Program-made: the position numbers and the translations under genes
Notes under the pieces: generated by a model
Told to the model about the DNA's origin: nothing
The model's input: only the letters and a program-made list of their open reading frames with translations
Database searches by the model: none
Source of the DNA: Siphlonurus alternatus
Lineage: Eukaryota; Arthropoda; Insecta; Ephemeroptera; Siphlonuridae
Reading direction: 5' to 3'
Length of the DNA: 64,000 nucleotides
Assembly (NCBI GenBank): GCA_949825025.1
Contig: OX463778.1
Location: forward strand, 51,732,829 to 51,796,828
Shown: positions 63,257 through 64,000 of the stretch, piece after piece
Position numbering within the stretch: the stretch's first letter is position 1
How the letters are laid out: each line of letters begins with the position of its first letter

Positions 63257-63901
63257 GTCAGTTTGCTCCGGGGTCGTTCCAAAATGGCTGAGTGCTTGCA
63301 ACACTGTCGTCCGACGCTCCGCTCAAATTGTCTGTCCTCATCCTGGTAACTATCCCCATCCTATCTATTTATTAATCATCTTGATCTCTATCCTTTTCCT
63401 CAGCCAATTTGATTCATAATTATCACTTTTCGCCTCACCGCACCCCCATAATCACTACTCTTGATCCTGCTCACGGTTGGGCTACAGGTCCCAACACGTT
63501 GAGAATTTCAAACTACCTGTGACATCCTTCATGTTGGCGCCACATCATCAACCAACATTTATTCCACCCCACACCACATAGTCAACGGCCAACAAATCCA
63601 TCCAATTCCCAGCGTGGTCTTGGTTGTTCCACGGTAAAACGTGGTCGGCGGCAAGAAGTGGCACGCTGTCCCGCTTCCCATTATCACCTTGCGTCCCTCG
63701 TCCCATAATCACCCTATCCATTGTTCTGTTGTTCATCCATTTTCAACCCTTTTACCTTTTTTAAATTCTTAACCACATGAACAATTTACATAAGTATTAC
63801 CACAACATAGTCCAAACTTACTTAGTACCTGGGTGTATAGCTGTTTAACAACGGCTTATTCTCAAAAACGAAAGAAGAAGAAGAAGAAGTCAGTTTGCTC
63901 C
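63257..63901 (+). mobile_element. Retroposon-like insertion (619 bp) with 13 bp target duplication
   Basis: GTCAGTTTGCTCC occurs at 63257-63269 and again at 63889-63901. The 619 bp between (63270-63888) begins GGGGTCGTTCCAAAATGGC and ends GAAAG followed by (AAG)n. A 13 bp duplication plus a simple-repeat 3' tail is the mark of target-primed reverse transcription by a LINE or its non-autonomous partner. No reverse transcriptase is encoded, so it is a SINE-like, internally deleted or 5'-truncated copy, plus-strand oriented. Confidence 0.8.
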
Positions 63902-64000
63902 ATATTTATAACTCCTGACAATTTTTTTTTTATTCAGGATACCGCAGGAGTTTTTAGGTTACATGGTAAATTCCAAATTATTGTACTGTACTTTCTGGGT
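63902..64000. other. Window end, AT-rich
   Basis: No feature seen in the last 99 bases. Confidence 0.6.

Noticed and set aside
63548..63736. 62-codon minus-strand frame
   Set aside because: It is inside the young retroposon insertion on the antisense strand and has no known motif.
1..64000. CRISPR arrays, operons, phage or integrated viral genes, reverse transcriptase or transposase domains
   Set aside because: None seen. The organism is a eukaryote, and no YxDD, DDE-domain or capsid-like coding sequence was recognised on either strand.

Overview
The window is eukaryotic and most likely arthropod (probably insect). It has long AT-rich spliced introns, GT-AG exon boundaries, mixed CAG/CAA polyglutamine tracts, arthropod-type initiator motifs and many palindromic DNA-transposon remnants. 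I cannot name the species. No prokaryotic, viral or CRISPR feature was seen.

Two genes can be identified with confidence, and they are arranged tail to tail. On the plus strand, positions 311-2738 hold the last two coding exons of CSTF1 (CstF50, a WD40 subunit of the cleavage stimulation factor). On the minus strand, positions 60320 down to 8023 hold 16 coding exons of pumilio. These exons join in frame with no frameshift (3438 nt, 1145 codons plus stop). They encode the C-terminal part of Pumilio, with all eight Puf repeats and the canonical UGUANAUA-reading residues. The N-terminal exon or exons were not found and probably lie past position 64000.

Layout: 1-2990, CSTF1 3' end with a 1.5 kb inverted-repeat element in its last intron. 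2990-8022, AT-rich DNA expected to be mostly the pumilio 3' UTR, with three Pumilio response elements on the pumilio strand. 8023-14537, eleven clustered pumilio exons including the RNA-binding domain. 14538-48922, a 34.4 kb intron with foldback transposons, GC-rich islands, promoter-like motif clusters and several unidentified exon-like segments on both strands. 48923-60320, five exons for the N-terminal regulatory region, with several more foldback elements between them. 60321-64000, the 5' intron or upstream region, with a GC-rich island and a 619 bp insertion flanked by a 13 bp target-site duplication.

The most notable non-genic content is the set of palindromic elements. Four TTAA-flanked elements belong to three sequence families. 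Two near-identical copies of one family (25935-26320 and 58390-58774) sit in different pumilio introns and flank five exons. Being palindromic, their transcripts could pair across those exons. The least explained signal is a chain of three phase-compatible plus-strand exon candidates (37639-37772, 42968-43070, 44040-44075) inside the large intron. They may be a nested gene I do not recognise, or chance open frames in GC-rich DNA.
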